Assembly (NCBI GenBank): GCA_002441005.1
Contig: DJWO01000012.1
Coordinates: forward strand, 62,001-126,000
Direction: 5' to 3'
Length of the DNA stretch: 64,000 nt
From: Candidatus Aminicenantes bacterium UBA6228
GTDB lineage: Bacteria; Acidobacteriota; Aminicenantia; Aminicenantales; Saccharicenantaceae
The position numbers and the translations under genes were made by a program. The notes under the pieces are model-generated. The model was not told the DNA's origin. It saw only the letters and a list, made by a program, of their open reading frames with translations, and searched no databases. Positions 17,701 through 26,464 of this stretch are shown in pieces. The first letter of the stretch is position 1; each line of letters begins with the position of its first letter.

Positions 17701-20649
17701 ATGCCAGGATTTTTTAAAATTATAATTCGCCCCCGAGTCAAAACTTCTGCCGTCATGGCTGTTTCTATTTTACTGACTCTTTTGTTATTGACTTTATCTC
17801 TCCCGGCCAGGGCGGGGCAGGAAACGGCTAAGCCATCATCTCCCCGTCCGCTGGAAATAAAAGACATTCTAAGCTGGAAAAGTATCTCTTCGGCCCAGAT
17901 ATCGGCCGATGGCCGCTGGTTTGCCTATTCGCTTACCCCCAATGAAGGCAACAGCGAACTGGTCATCAAAGAGATTGACGGAACCAGGGAATACCGTTTC
18001 AGCCTCGGCGACGCTCCCAGAAATTTCTCCGGTCTTATCCTCATATCTGACGATTCCCGCTGGGTCGCTTTTATGTCTTATCCTTCCTTTGAAGAAACTA
18101 AGAAATTGCGTCAGGACAAAAAAAGGATCGAGCCCAAAGCTTCCCTGCTCGAACTGGCCAGCGGCCAGAAAACAGACTGGCCGGGTGTGCGGAAAATCGC
18201 TTTTTCCGAACAAAGCTCACTCTGTCTGGCTATTCATCGCTTGGCTCCGGAAAGCCAGGAAAAAGAAAAAGATAAATGGACCGGCTCTGATCTGGTGTTG
18301 AAAAATCTTAAGTCAGGGCAGGAAATGAGCCTGGGAAATATCTCCGAATTTGCTTTCAACCGCTCTGGTGAATGGCTGGCTTTGCTGATTGATGCCCGTG
18401 ATCTGGCCGGTAACGGGTTAATGCTAAAGAACCTCAGAAGCAATGAACTTCAGGTCCTTGATTCAGGTCATTTCTTCTACAAAAACCTCAAGTGGGATGA
18501 TGAAGGTCAGGCTCTGTCGGTCCTCAAAGGCCGCCAGGATGATAAATACGAAGACAAACTCTATGGATTAATAGCCTTTAAGTTTGATAAAAAGGCCGGG
18601 CCGCCGGAAAAAATTGAGTATGAACCAGAGAAAGATAAATCTTTCCAGGCAGGCTTTAGCCTCAGTCCGGACTTCACTCCCTACTGGCTGGAGGATTATC
18701 AGGCGATAGCCTTTGGGATTAAACAGCTTAAGGCCAAACCCTTGCCATCTGCCTCCAGCGAGAAAAAAGACCCGGACCAGAAGGAGGCCTCCCCTGCCCC
18801 CAAGCCCGATGATATTGATGAAAGCGAAATTCCAGACCTCGTCCTCTGGCACTGGCAAGACCCCAGATTGCAGTCTCAACAGCAGGTCGAAGAAAGATGG
18901 GATGCTTCTTATAGTTATCTGTCACTTTATCGCCCCGGAGAAAAGAAGTTTATCCGGCTGGCTGATGATAATCTGCGCCAGGTAACCTTAGGCAGTAAAT
19001 CTGATCTGGCCATTGGCCGCGATCAATCTCCCTATGAGCTGGAATTTAGCCTGACCGGAGCTAGTTATCAGGACATTTATGTTATTGACCTCAAGACGGG
19101 AGAAAGAAAACTGGCCCTCAAGAAAAACCGCTGGTCATTCGGTCTTTCTCCCGACACACGGTATTTGCTTTACTATCAAGATGGACATTTTTTCAGCTAT
19201 GAACTGGCTACCGGCCAGAGTTACAACTTAACGGCAGGCCTGCCCGCGTCTTTTGCGGATGAAGATGTTGACTACAACGTGAAATTACTTCCAGATATAC
19301 CTTTCGGCTGGTCAAAAGATAGCCGCTATGTCCTTCTCTATGATGGCTGGGATGTCTGGCAGGTAGAAGCCCGCGGCCGCCAGGGCCTTAACCTGACCGG
19401 AAATGGTGTTAAGGATCAAATCCGCTACCAGCGGCGTTTCATCCTTGATCCGGAAGAAAAGGGCATCGATCTAAGCCAGCCTCAATATTTTCTGACTTAT
19501 GGCGAATGGAACAAAAAACAGGGCCTAACCAGAATAGAAGCCGCCAGAAAAACAGTTAAACTTCTATTCTTCGAAGATGCCCAGTTTAATCGCCTGCTTA
19601 AAGCCAAAAAGGCAGAACGCTATCTTTTCACCAGGGAGACTTACCGCGATTTTCCCGACTTTTATGCCGCTGATGCCTTTCTCGGAAAAGCAACCAGAAT
19701 AACGGAAGCCAATCCCCAGCAGAAGGAGTTTCTCTGGTCTTCTGGAGTACGGCTTATAGATTATGTCAGTGCTAAAGGGAAAAAGCTTCAGGCTGCTCTG
19801 TTTCTGCCTGCCGGCTATGAGGAAGGCAAAAAATATCCAACCATAGTTTATATTTATGAGAAGCTGTCGCAGAACCTGAACCGCTATTTCTTTCCTACCG
19901 CCAACGGCTTCAATAAATCCTTTTATACCAGCCAGGGCTATGCTGTTCTGATGCCTGATATCACCTATGTCCTCAATGATCCAGGGATGTCGGCGGTCTG
20001 GTGCGTCCTGCCGGCTCTCGAAACAGCTATTGCTTCGGGAGTGGTTGATGGGGAAAGAGTCGGACTTCAGGGTCATTCCTGGGGAGGATACCAAACGGCC
20101 TTTCTTATCACCCAGACCGAAGCCTTCCGGGCAGCCGCCGCCGGCGCGCCACTGACTAACATGATTTCCATGTACAGTTCTATCTATTGGAATACTGGCA
20201 TGACCAATCAGGCGATTTTCGAAAGCACCCAGGGCCGCTTCACCGGCGGTTACTGGGAAAATCCCGAGGCCTATATCAGAAATTCTCCTGTCTTTCAGGC
20301 TCAGAAAGTGAAAACTCCTCTTCTGCTACTTCACAATGATAAAGATGGAGCGGTTGATTTTAACCAGGGAATTGAATATTACAACACCCTGCGGCGACTG
20401 AAAAAGCCAGTGGTCATGCTGGAATATGTCGGTGAAAACCACGGCCTGCAAAAACCGGCTAACCAGAAGGACTACACGGTCAGGATGAAAGAATTTTTTG
20501 ATCATTTCCTGATGGATAAGCCAGCTCCTGACTGGTGGGAAAAGGGTGTCCCATACCTGAAGCTTAAGGACCACCTGAAAGACAGAGTCTGGCAGCTCCG
20601 AGCCAGCCCAGCTGAAACCAAGCCGGCAGTTCCACCAGACAAAAAATAA
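17701..20649 (+). CDS. Secreted S9-family prolyl-oligopeptidase-like serine peptidase
   Basis: 982 residues. A signal peptide has its hydrophobic core at about 20-33, with cleavage after ARA. A beta-propeller region (about 50-680) carries WD-like SPD/SxDxR repeats. The alpha/beta-hydrolase domain has GHSWGG with Ser793, Asp882 (in NDKDGAV) and His914 (in GENHG), the expected triad order. A low-complexity charged insert (about 345-378, rich in Lys, Pro, Asp) sits in the propeller. GAGGAG precedes the ATG. It probably cuts short peptides in the periplasm. The nuclease gene follows after 73 bases. Confidence 0.9.
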   Translation: MPGFFKIIIRPRVKTSAVMAVSILLTLLLLTLSLPARAGQETAKPSSPRPLEIKDILSWKSISSAQISADGRWFAYSLTPNEGNSELVIKEIDGTREYRFSLGDAPRNFSGLILISDDSRWVAFMSYPSFEETKKLRQDKKRIEPKASLLELASGQKTDWPGVRKIAFSEQSSLCLAIHRLAPESQEKEKDKWTGSDLVLKNLKSGQEMSLGNISEFAFNRSGEWLALLIDARDLAGNGLMLKNLRSNELQVLDSGHFFYKNLKWDDEGQALSVLKGRQDDKYEDKLYGLIAFKFDKKAGPPEKIEYEPEKDKSFQAGFSLSPDFTPYWLEDYQAIAFGIKQLKAKPLPSASSEKKDPDQKEASPAPKPDDIDESEIPDLVLWHWQDPRLQSQQQVEERWDASYSYLSLYRPGEKKFIRLADDNLRQVTLGSKSDLAIGRDQSPYELEFSLTGASYQDIYVIDLKTGERKLALKKNRWSFGLSPDTRYLLYYQDGHFFSYELATGQSYNLTAGLPASFADEDVDYNVKLLPDIPFGWSKDSRYVLLYDGWDVWQVEARGRQGLNLTGNGVKDQIRYQRRFILDPEEKGIDLSQPQYFLTYGEWNKKQGLTRIEAARKTVKLLFFEDAQFNRLLKAKKAERYLFTRETYRDFPDFYAADAFLGKATRITEANPQQKEFLWSSGVRLIDYVSAKGKKLQAALFLPAGYEEGKKYPTIVYIYEKLSQNLNRYFFPTANGFNKSFYTSQGYAVLMPDITYVLNDPGMSAVWCVLPALETAIASGVVDGERVGLQGHSWGGYQTAFLITQTEAFRAAAAGAPLTNMISMYSSIYWNTGMTNQAIFESTQGRFTGGYWENPEAYIRNSPVFQAQKVKTPLLLLHNDKDGAVDFNQGIEYYNTLRRLKKPVVMLEYVGENHGLQKPANQKDYTVRMKEFFDHFLMDKPAPDWWEKGVPYLKLKDHLKDRVWQLRASPAETKPAVPPDKK

Positions 20650-20722
20650 AAAAAGTTGCAATTTGCTTTCTTAGCAGAGTAAATTATCAGAAAGTTATTT
20701 TGATGCTCAAAGGAGGGGCGGA

Positions 20723-21913
20723 ATGGTTTATTCTCATTCTAAACTCGAGACCTACCAGAACTGCCCGAGAAAATATAAGTTATGTTATCTGGACAGAATC
20801 CCGTCAGAGGAGGAAGGCATTGAAGCTTTTCTGGGAAGCCGTTTTCATGAAGCGATGGAGCAGCTCTATTCCGAGCTGCGCTTCCGGATTATGAATCTGG
20901 ATGAAGTCAAAGCTTACTATGAAAGTGCCTGGCAAAAGAATTTCCACGACCAGATGAAAATAGTGGAGGAAGGCCGGACGGCGGCTGATTATTTCCGGCT
21001 GGGTCTGAAATACCTTGAGGACTATTACCAGCATTATTATCCCTTTAACCAGCACAAGATTCTGGGCCTGGAGCAGGAAGTTGAGATTGATCTTTACGGC
21101 GACCGGCACTACGTTTTAAAAGGCTTTGCTGACCGCATTGACCTGACGCCAGATGGGGTAATTGAAATCCATGACTACAAAACAGCCTCCCAATTGCCTC
21201 CGCAGGCCGCAATCGATGCTGACCGTCAGTTGGCCCTCTATCAGCTTGGCATCAAACAGAAATGGCCCTGGACCGAAAAATTCAGGCTGGTCTGGCACTA
21301 TGTGGCTTTTGATCAGGAAGTGACCTCATCCAGGACGCCAGAGCAGCTCGATCAACTGAGAAACCAGGTGGCCTGGCTGATAGACAAAATGGAATCTGAC
21401 CGGGAATTCCAGCCTCAGGAAAGCGCCCTCTGCCGGTGGTGTGCCTACTGGGCCTATTGCCCTTTAAAGAAACATCAGGTCAAGCTCGAAAAACTCCCCC
21501 AAAACAAGTATCTGGAAGAAGAGGGAGTAGTTCTGGTTGATAATTATATCAACTATTTCGAGCAGAAAAGAAAGGCCGAGGAAGAACTCGAAAAATTGAA
21601 GGAAGCCATAATTAAGTATGCTGAAGACCATGGGCTGGCCAGAGTAAATGGCAGTCAGCATTATTTAACCCTGAGCAGCAAGAACATAGTTAGATTCCCC
21701 GACAAAGGCCGGGAAGAAAGGCGGAAACTGGAAAATATTCTAAGAGAAGCAGGCCTGTGGTCAGCCCTGGCCAGTCTTGACCTCAACAGCCTGGAAAAAG
21801 CTATCCTGGAAGAAACCTTGAGTCCGGATGTTCTGGAAAAAATTAACGAACTGGTCTCAAGGGAAAAACTGGTTATGATCAGATCAGGAAAAAAGGCAGA
21901 CAATAAGGACTGA
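20723..21913 (+). CDS. RecB-family PD-(D/E)XK nuclease with predicted 4Fe-4S cluster
   Basis: 396 residues. The N-terminus SHSKLETYQNCPRKYKL is typical of the RecB/AddB/Cas4 nuclease superfamily. Motifs: FHEAMEQL (motif I His), an Asp in IDLTPDG and the catalytic IEIHDYKTAS (Asp151, Lys153). Cys14 together with Cys237, Cys240 and Cys246 (ALCRWCAYWAYCP) can hold a 4Fe-4S cluster, as in AddB and Cas4. The C-terminal 130 residues include a charged helical region. No helicase, addA or cas gene is nearby. AGGAGGGG precedes the ATG. Its biological role is open: DNA repair or end processing is a guess. Confidence 0.82.
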   Translation: MVYSHSKLETYQNCPRKYKLCYLDRIPSEEEGIEAFLGSRFHEAMEQLYSELRFRIMNLDEVKAYYESAWQKNFHDQMKIVEEGRTAADYFRLGLKYLEDYYQHYYPFNQHKILGLEQEVEIDLYGDRHYVLKGFADRIDLTPDGVIEIHDYKTASQLPPQAAIDADRQLALYQLGIKQKWPWTEKFRLVWHYVAFDQEVTSSRTPEQLDQLRNQVAWLIDKMESDREFQPQESALCRWCAYWAYCPLKKHQVKLEKLPQNKYLEEEGVVLVDNYINYFEQKRKAEEELEKLKEAIIKYAEDHGLARVNGSQHYLTLSSKNIVRFPDKGREERRKLENILREAGLWSALASLDLNSLEKAILEETLSPDVLEKINELVSREKLVMIRSGKKADNKD

Positions 21914-22059
21914 ACCTGGATTTACTTGCCAGCAGTTCTGGTTGCTGAACCGTTAATCTGTCGGCTCAAATGCCTTCTCTCAACTGTTTTCACCACTGCT
22001 TTGAAGTCTGTTTTAATGACAGGAATATAAAATTTTTGATTCCCTTCCAGTTCTGTAGC

Positions 22060-23511
22060 TCAAACCTCTTCTTTTATTTCTTTTAGATTTTCACTCCACT
22101 CCGGCTTGGGCCCTCTCAAATAGGAAATAAAGGCAGCAATGATGGTGATAATCATGGAAATCAAGAAGGCCTGTCTGGCTCCAGAAATGAATTCATTGAC
22201 AGCCAGACTGGCCGAACCAGCTCGCCGGCCCGCAAACAAATCTTGCATGGACTGCATATTTATGCTCGAAAAAACAATGGCCATGGACAGAGCAATACTG
22301 ATCACCTGACCGGCATTATTCATCATGGTTCTCGTTCCAGCCGCAATCCCTCTTCTTTCCGGAGGCACTGAGCCCATTATTTCGCTGGTGTTAGGCGAGT
22401 TAAACATGCCAGAACCAATCCCCATAATAACCATCCAGACGACCAGTTCGCTAAGCGAAGTCTGAGGCGAAATACTGATAAAGCCCAGCAGGCCAAAAGC
22501 TGAGATTAAGAGTCCCAGTGAAGTTAAACCCCTGGCCCCGTATTTATCGGAGAGCGTACCACTGATCGGCGAGACTATCATCATCGACACTGCAAATGGA
22601 GTCAGGAAAATTCCGGCCTGTAAGGGATCCAGACCCTTAACACCCTGAAAGTAAAAAATAAGAAGGAAAGTAACTGCACCTCTGGCTATGCCGTTGAGTA
22701 AGATGCTGCTGTAAGCAAAAGCCAGGATTCTATTTTTAAACAGTCTTAAATCGAGCATGGGCTGCTCTGTATTGTTTTCCACATAAACAAAAGCCACCAT
22801 AATAAGGACAGATATGGCGAACAGCAGAATTACCCGCAGGCTGGTCCAGCCAGAAAAGCCGCCGAATGATAAAGCTACCAGAAAAAGCAGCAAGCCAGTC
22901 GTAAACAAAAGAGTTCCTGCCCAGTCAAATTTTTGACCGCGTGGTATCTTAGCCAGTTCTTTTAGCTGAATAGCCGCCCAGATGGTGCCCACAATTCCAA
23001 CCGGTACATTGACATAAAAGATATAACGCCAGCCGAGATGAGAAAGAAAACCACCCAGAATCGGGCCAATAACAGAGGCAATGCTTATGACCATGCTGTT
23101 AATGCCCAGCGCCTTTCCCAGCTCGTTCTTGGGAAAAGCATCAGTCACAATAGCTGTGCTATTGGCAATCATCAAGGAACCGCCAATTGCCTGTATTAAC
23201 CTGAAGATTAACAGCTGCTCACCAGTTTTTGACAGCCCGCATAATAGCGAGGTCAGAGTAAAAAGCGCAAAGCCAGAAACATATAGCTTTTTCCGGCCAA
23301 ACATATCGGCCACCCGGCCGATGGATGGCACCAGTATGGTCAGACAAAGCATATAACCCATGACTATCCACATAATGACAGAAAAGCTGGTATTCAGACT
23401 TTTCATAATATCGGGCAGAGAAATCATCAGCATACTGCCGTTTAAAACAGAAAAAAGGGCACCGAGAGTAGTACAGGACAAAGCCAGCCATTTATAGGGA
23501 ACTTTCTTCAT
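22060..23511 (-). CDS. MFS multidrug efflux transporter, DHA2 (14-helix) family
   Basis: 483 residues, about 14 transmembrane segments. Family motifs include GRVADMFGRKKLY (loop 2-3, motif A), GGSLMIANSTAIV, GPILGGFLSHLGWRYIFYVNVPVG (motif C region) and RGIAAGTRTMMNNAGQ, as in EmrB/QacA-type proton-driven exporters. Its ATG overlaps the stop of the MerR gene (TGATG), so it is translationally coupled to that regulator. Export of toxic organic compounds sensed by the MerR protein is the natural reading. The substrate is unknown. Confidence 0.9.
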   Translation of the reverse strand: MKKVPYKWLALSCTTLGALFSVLNGSMLMISLPDIMKSLNTSFSVIMWIVMGYMLCLTILVPSIGRVADMFGRKKLYVSGFALFTLTSLLCGLSKTGEQLLIFRLIQAIGGSLMIANSTAIVTDAFPKNELGKALGINSMVISIASVIGPILGGFLSHLGWRYIFYVNVPVGIVGTIWAAIQLKELAKIPRGQKFDWAGTLLFTTGLLLFLVALSFGGFSGWTSLRVILLFAISVLIMVAFVYVENNTEQPMLDLRLFKNRILAFAYSSILLNGIARGAVTFLLIFYFQGVKGLDPLQAGIFLTPFAVSMMIVSPISGTLSDKYGARGLTSLGLLISAFGLLGFISISPQTSLSELVVWMVIMGIGSGMFNSPNTSEIMGSVPPERRGIAAGTRTMMNNAGQVISIALSMAIVFSSINMQSMQDLFAGRRAGSASLAVNEFISGARQAFLISMIITIIAAFISYLRGPKPEWSENLKEIKEEV

Positions 23512-23930
23512 CAGACATCTTCCTTTTCAACCTTGTCTTCTAAGCTGTTCAGCTGGGACAGGAGATTTTCAAATTTTTCCTGGCTGGCCCTCAATTTATT
23601 AATTTTTTCCTCTATTAAGTTAATCTGCCTTCTTATCATCTCAATATAATTTTTGAGGGTGGCCAGGTCAGCGGTTTCAGTTGACAGTATTTTTTTAACC
23701 TCACTGTCAAGCTCAAGAGCATTCTTGATTTCGGCCAGGCTAAAGGCCAGGGATTCTTTTAACGAAATTATCCTCAGGATTTTCTCTATGTCTTCATCAG
23801 TATAGAGCCGGTAAGCAGATTCGGTCCTCTGCGGAGAGATAAGGTTCAAATCCTCATAATACCTGATAGCCCTTTTAGTCAGGCCTGTTTTATTGGCAAC
23901 TTCGTCAATTCTATAATATTTGTTACCCAT
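23511..23930 (-). CDS. MerR-family transcriptional regulator
   Basis: 139 residues. The winged-helix N-terminus reads YRIDEVANKTGLTKRAIRYYED and SAYRLYTDEDIEKI (residues 5-52). A long dimerisation helix follows (about 82-125). The short C-terminus has no metal-binding cysteines, so it is not a mercury or copper sensor of the classic type; it resembles drug- or fatty-acid-responsive members. It is the first gene of an operon with the DHA2 efflux pump and probably controls it together with its own promoter. Confidence 0.9.
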   Translation of the reverse strand: MGNKYYRIDEVANKTGLTKRAIRYYEDLNLISPQRTESAYRLYTDEDIEKILRIISLKESLAFSLAEIKNALELDSEVKKILSTETADLATLKNYIEMIRRQINLIEEKINKLRASQEKFENLLSQLNSLEDKVEKEDV

Positions 23931-23951
23931 AGCCGTCCTGTTAATCCAGGC

Positions 23952-23986
23952 ATTTTACTCTTGATTAACATTAACGTCAAGGTTAA
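23952..23986 (-). promoter_or_regulatory. MerR promoter with overlapping palindromic operator
   Basis: On the minus strand TTGACG (23980-23975), 17 bases, TAAAAT (23957-23952). A 22-base palindrome (23965-23986, TTAAC...GTTAA arms, 9 of 11 pairs complementary) covers the -35 box and part of the spacer, the usual position for a MerR-family operator. The start codon of the regulator is 22 bases downstream of the -10 box. Confidence 0.65.
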
Positions 23987-24131
23987 TCCTGGTTTTTTTC
24001 TGGCATTTTTTGGGGAGAAATCCCCTCAACAGGCAAAACTTATTACCTGTAGCCAATTCTGAATCTAATTATTATGATTTACCTGTCTATTAGTTATTCT
24101 ATTCGACACCGGCGGCTATGAATAGAATTTG

Positions 24132-24160
24132 TTGAGTCCGGTTCTGGCTTTAAGTATAAT
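24132..24160 (+). promoter_or_regulatory. Promoter of the YggS-family gene
   Basis: TTGAGT (24132-24137), 17 bases, perfect TATAAT (24155-24160); 47 bases before the ATG. Confidence 0.6.
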
Positions 24161-24207
24161 TTTCTGGAATAATTATTCTAAGTCAGGGAAAGATTGACCA
24201 GATTATT

Positions 24208-24882
24208 ATGAAGACCGGCAATTTGGATTACATCAGGGAGAACGTAAAATCAGTCTTAAAGGAGCTTCCACCCGGAGTGGAGCTGGTGGCTGCCGCCAAA
24301 CAACAGAGTCCAGAAAAAATAGAGGCAGCTATTGAAGCCGGAATAAAAATTATCGGCGAAAACTATATCCAGGAAGCTGTAACTGCCTTTGAAGCCATAG
24401 GGCACCTGGTCAGCTGGTCTTTTATCGGGCATCTTCAGAAAAATAAAGTAAAAAAAGCCATAGAGATTTTTGATCTGATTGAGACGGTAGATTCAGTTGA
24501 ACTGGCCGAGGAAATAAACAGGAGAGCCCTTCTCCAGGGGAAGATTATGCCCGTTCTGATTGAAGTTAACTCAGGGCGTGAACCGCAGAAGTTCGGGATC
24601 TTCCCCGAAAAGGTGGAAGATCTGGCCCGGGCAATCATCGCTTTTTCGAATCTCAGGCTGGCTGGATTGATGACGATGGGACCCGCCGAAGGCCAGCCGG
24701 AGGAAGCCAGGCCCTATTTCCGGGAAACCAGGCAGCTATATGATTATCTTAGAAATCTGAATTTGCCCCGGGTTGATCTGCACATTTTATCAATGGGCAT
24801 GACTAATTCTTACAGGATAGCTATCGAAGAAGGGGCCACCAGGGTGCGTCTTGGAACAAAAATTTTTGGGCCCCGCTCATAA
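24208..24882 (+). CDS. YggS/PROSC-family PLP homeostasis protein
   Basis: 224 residues in a single TIM-barrel domain. The PLP-lysine region ELVAAAKQQSPEKI, then GENYIQEA, WSFIGHLQKNK and the C-terminal SMGMTNSYRIAIEEGATRVRLGTKIFG are the family signatures. It binds PLP without known catalysis and buffers the cofactor. This fits a genome with several PLP enzymes (tnaA and trpB2 here). It is transcribed from its own promoter and followed by an MFS gene after 42 bases. The ribosome-binding site is weak. Confidence 0.93.
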   Translation: MKTGNLDYIRENVKSVLKELPPGVELVAAAKQQSPEKIEAAIEAGIKIIGENYIQEAVTAFEAIGHLVSWSFIGHLQKNKVKKAIEIFDLIETVDSVELAEEINRRALLQGKIMPVLIEVNSGREPQKFGIFPEKVEDLARAIIAFSNLRLAGLMTMGPAEGQPEEARPYFRETRQLYDYLRNLNLPRVDLHILSMGMTNSYRIAIEEGATRVRLGTKIFGPRS

Positions 24883-24924
24883 ATTGATTCTCAATCTATT
24901 AACTTTAAAAAGCTGAGGTGTTGA

Positions 24925-26298
24925 ATGAAAAACAGGTGGTGGGTAGTTTTTGGCGCCATTATTATTCAGATCAGTCTGGGAGCTGTTTATATCTGGAGCG
25001 TTTTTCAGACTCCCCTCCTCGCCCATTTTCCAGCCTGGAATGAAAGGCAGGTGACTTTGCCTGCCCAGATTATTCTGGCCTGCTTTGCCCTGGGTGTTAT
25101 TATTGCCGGGCGGATTCAGGATAAAATAGGGCCCAGGCCGGTCGCTCTGGCTGGCGGCCTGCTGCTGGCGGCCGGTTTAATGCTGGCCAGCCTCACCGGT
25201 CATTTTGAGCCGGCTAAGGCTTTGTCCTGGCTGACTTTGACTTATTCGGTTCTGGGCGGGCTGGGAATTGGCACGGCTTATGTCTGTCCTATTGCTACTT
25301 GTGTTAAATGGTTTCCGGACAAAAGAGGGCTGATTACCGGTCTGGCCGTAGCTGGCTTCGGAGCTGGAGCTTTCTTTTTTGCGCCGCTGGCTAAAGCACT
25401 AATCGATGGAGGGTATTACCAGCTTTTCGGGAAAAACCTTTTTCCTTTGCCGGCAGCTGGGCTGTTTAATACCTTCCTGATTTTTGGACTCATTTTTCTG
25501 GTCACCATTATTGGCGGGGCTTTCTTTCTGAAAAATCCGGAGCCTGGTTATAGGCCGGCTGGCTGGAATCCGGCCAAGGAAGTGACTGCAGCCGGCGGTC
25601 AAAAAGTAAACTTCAGTCCCTCCCGGATGTTTCGTAGCTGGCAGTTCTGGTTACTCTGGTTTGTTTTCCTGATTGGCTGTGGCGGCGGATTAATGATCAT
25701 CATGAAAGCTGCACCTATCTGGCAATCCGTGGCTCTTTCCAGCTTGAAGGAAGCCGGCTCTATGAGGCTGGAGCAAATTGCCTCAGCTGGCGCTTTAGCC
25801 GTCTCCATTCTGGCCATTTTTAATTCCTTAGGAAGGATTATCTGGGGTAAAATATCTGATCTCTCAAGCCGGAAGTCAACCCTTTTAGCCATCTTTTTTA
25901 TTGAGGGGCTGACCATGCTGCTTTTGCCTCAGATGAAGGCTTTTTCTATATTTTTAACCGGTATTTCGATGATTGGCCTGTGCTTTGGCGGGCTGCTGGC
26001 TGTCCTGCCAGCCATCACCGCTGATTTTTTCGGGACCGAGCATTACGGAGCAAATTATGGCTGGATGTTCAGCGCTTATGGAGCAGGCGGAATTCTCGGT
26101 CCTTATTTAGCCGCCCGGCTGATGAAGACCTCAGCTATCGTCAAAATCAGACAATTTCAGGCCGGGCAGGAAAATCCAGTTCAAACCATTGTTGTTGGCG
26201 ATTACCGGCTGGCTTTTCTCCTGGCCGGTGCTCTCTGCCTGGCTGCCGCTGCGGCCTTACTGCTGCTTAAACAACCCGGGGTTGAGGAAAACCAGTGA
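24925..26298 (+). CDS. OFA-family MFS transporter (oxalate/formate antiporter-like)
   Basis: 457 residues, about 12 transmembrane helices. Signatures of the OFA family are IQISLGAVYIWSVFQTPL at the N-terminus, CVKWFPDKRGLITGLAVAGFGAGAFFFAP in the middle and FRSWQFWLLWFVFLIGCGGGLMII, plus FGTEHYGANYGWMFSAYGAGG near the C-terminus. Members exchange small carboxylates such as oxalate, formate or pyruvate. The true substrate is not deducible. A GAGG-like site lies before the ATG. It probably shares the YggS transcript. Confidence 0.88.
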   Translation: MKNRWWVVFGAIIIQISLGAVYIWSVFQTPLLAHFPAWNERQVTLPAQIILACFALGVIIAGRIQDKIGPRPVALAGGLLLAAGLMLASLTGHFEPAKALSWLTLTYSVLGGLGIGTAYVCPIATCVKWFPDKRGLITGLAVAGFGAGAFFFAPLAKALIDGGYYQLFGKNLFPLPAAGLFNTFLIFGLIFLVTIIGGAFFLKNPEPGYRPAGWNPAKEVTAAGGQKVNFSPSRMFRSWQFWLLWFVFLIGCGGGLMIIMKAAPIWQSVALSSLKEAGSMRLEQIASAGALAVSILAIFNSLGRIIWGKISDLSSRKSTLLAIFFIEGLTMLLLPQMKAFSIFLTGISMIGLCFGGLLAVLPAITADFFGTEHYGANYGWMFSAYGAGGILGPYLAARLMKTSAIVKIRQFQAGQENPVQTIVVGDYRLAFLLAGALCLAAAAALLLLKQPGVEENQ

Positions 26299-26464
26299 GG
26301 CGACTTTTTAATTTTGTCCTGGATCAGTGGCTCGTCAGTCCTGAGCCGACTATTAATGGAACCGCCGGCTATCATCCCCGCTGAGCAGGCGGTAGCCAGA
26401 GCTTATTTCTTTTTACCCAGGCCGGCAACACCAAAGAGGCTGACAATTATTTACCGGCCAATTA

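Noticed and set aside
20723..21913. Cas4 of a CRISPR system
   Set aside because: No repeat-spacer array and no other cas gene is present in the window; the protein is also about twice the length of Cas4.
26295..26384. 29-codon frame starting at a GTG that overlaps the stop of the OFA transporter gene
   Set aside because: Start overlap is suggestive, but there is no ribosome-binding site, the peptide matches no family I know, and the region also contains competing inverted repeats. It may be a decayed gene end.
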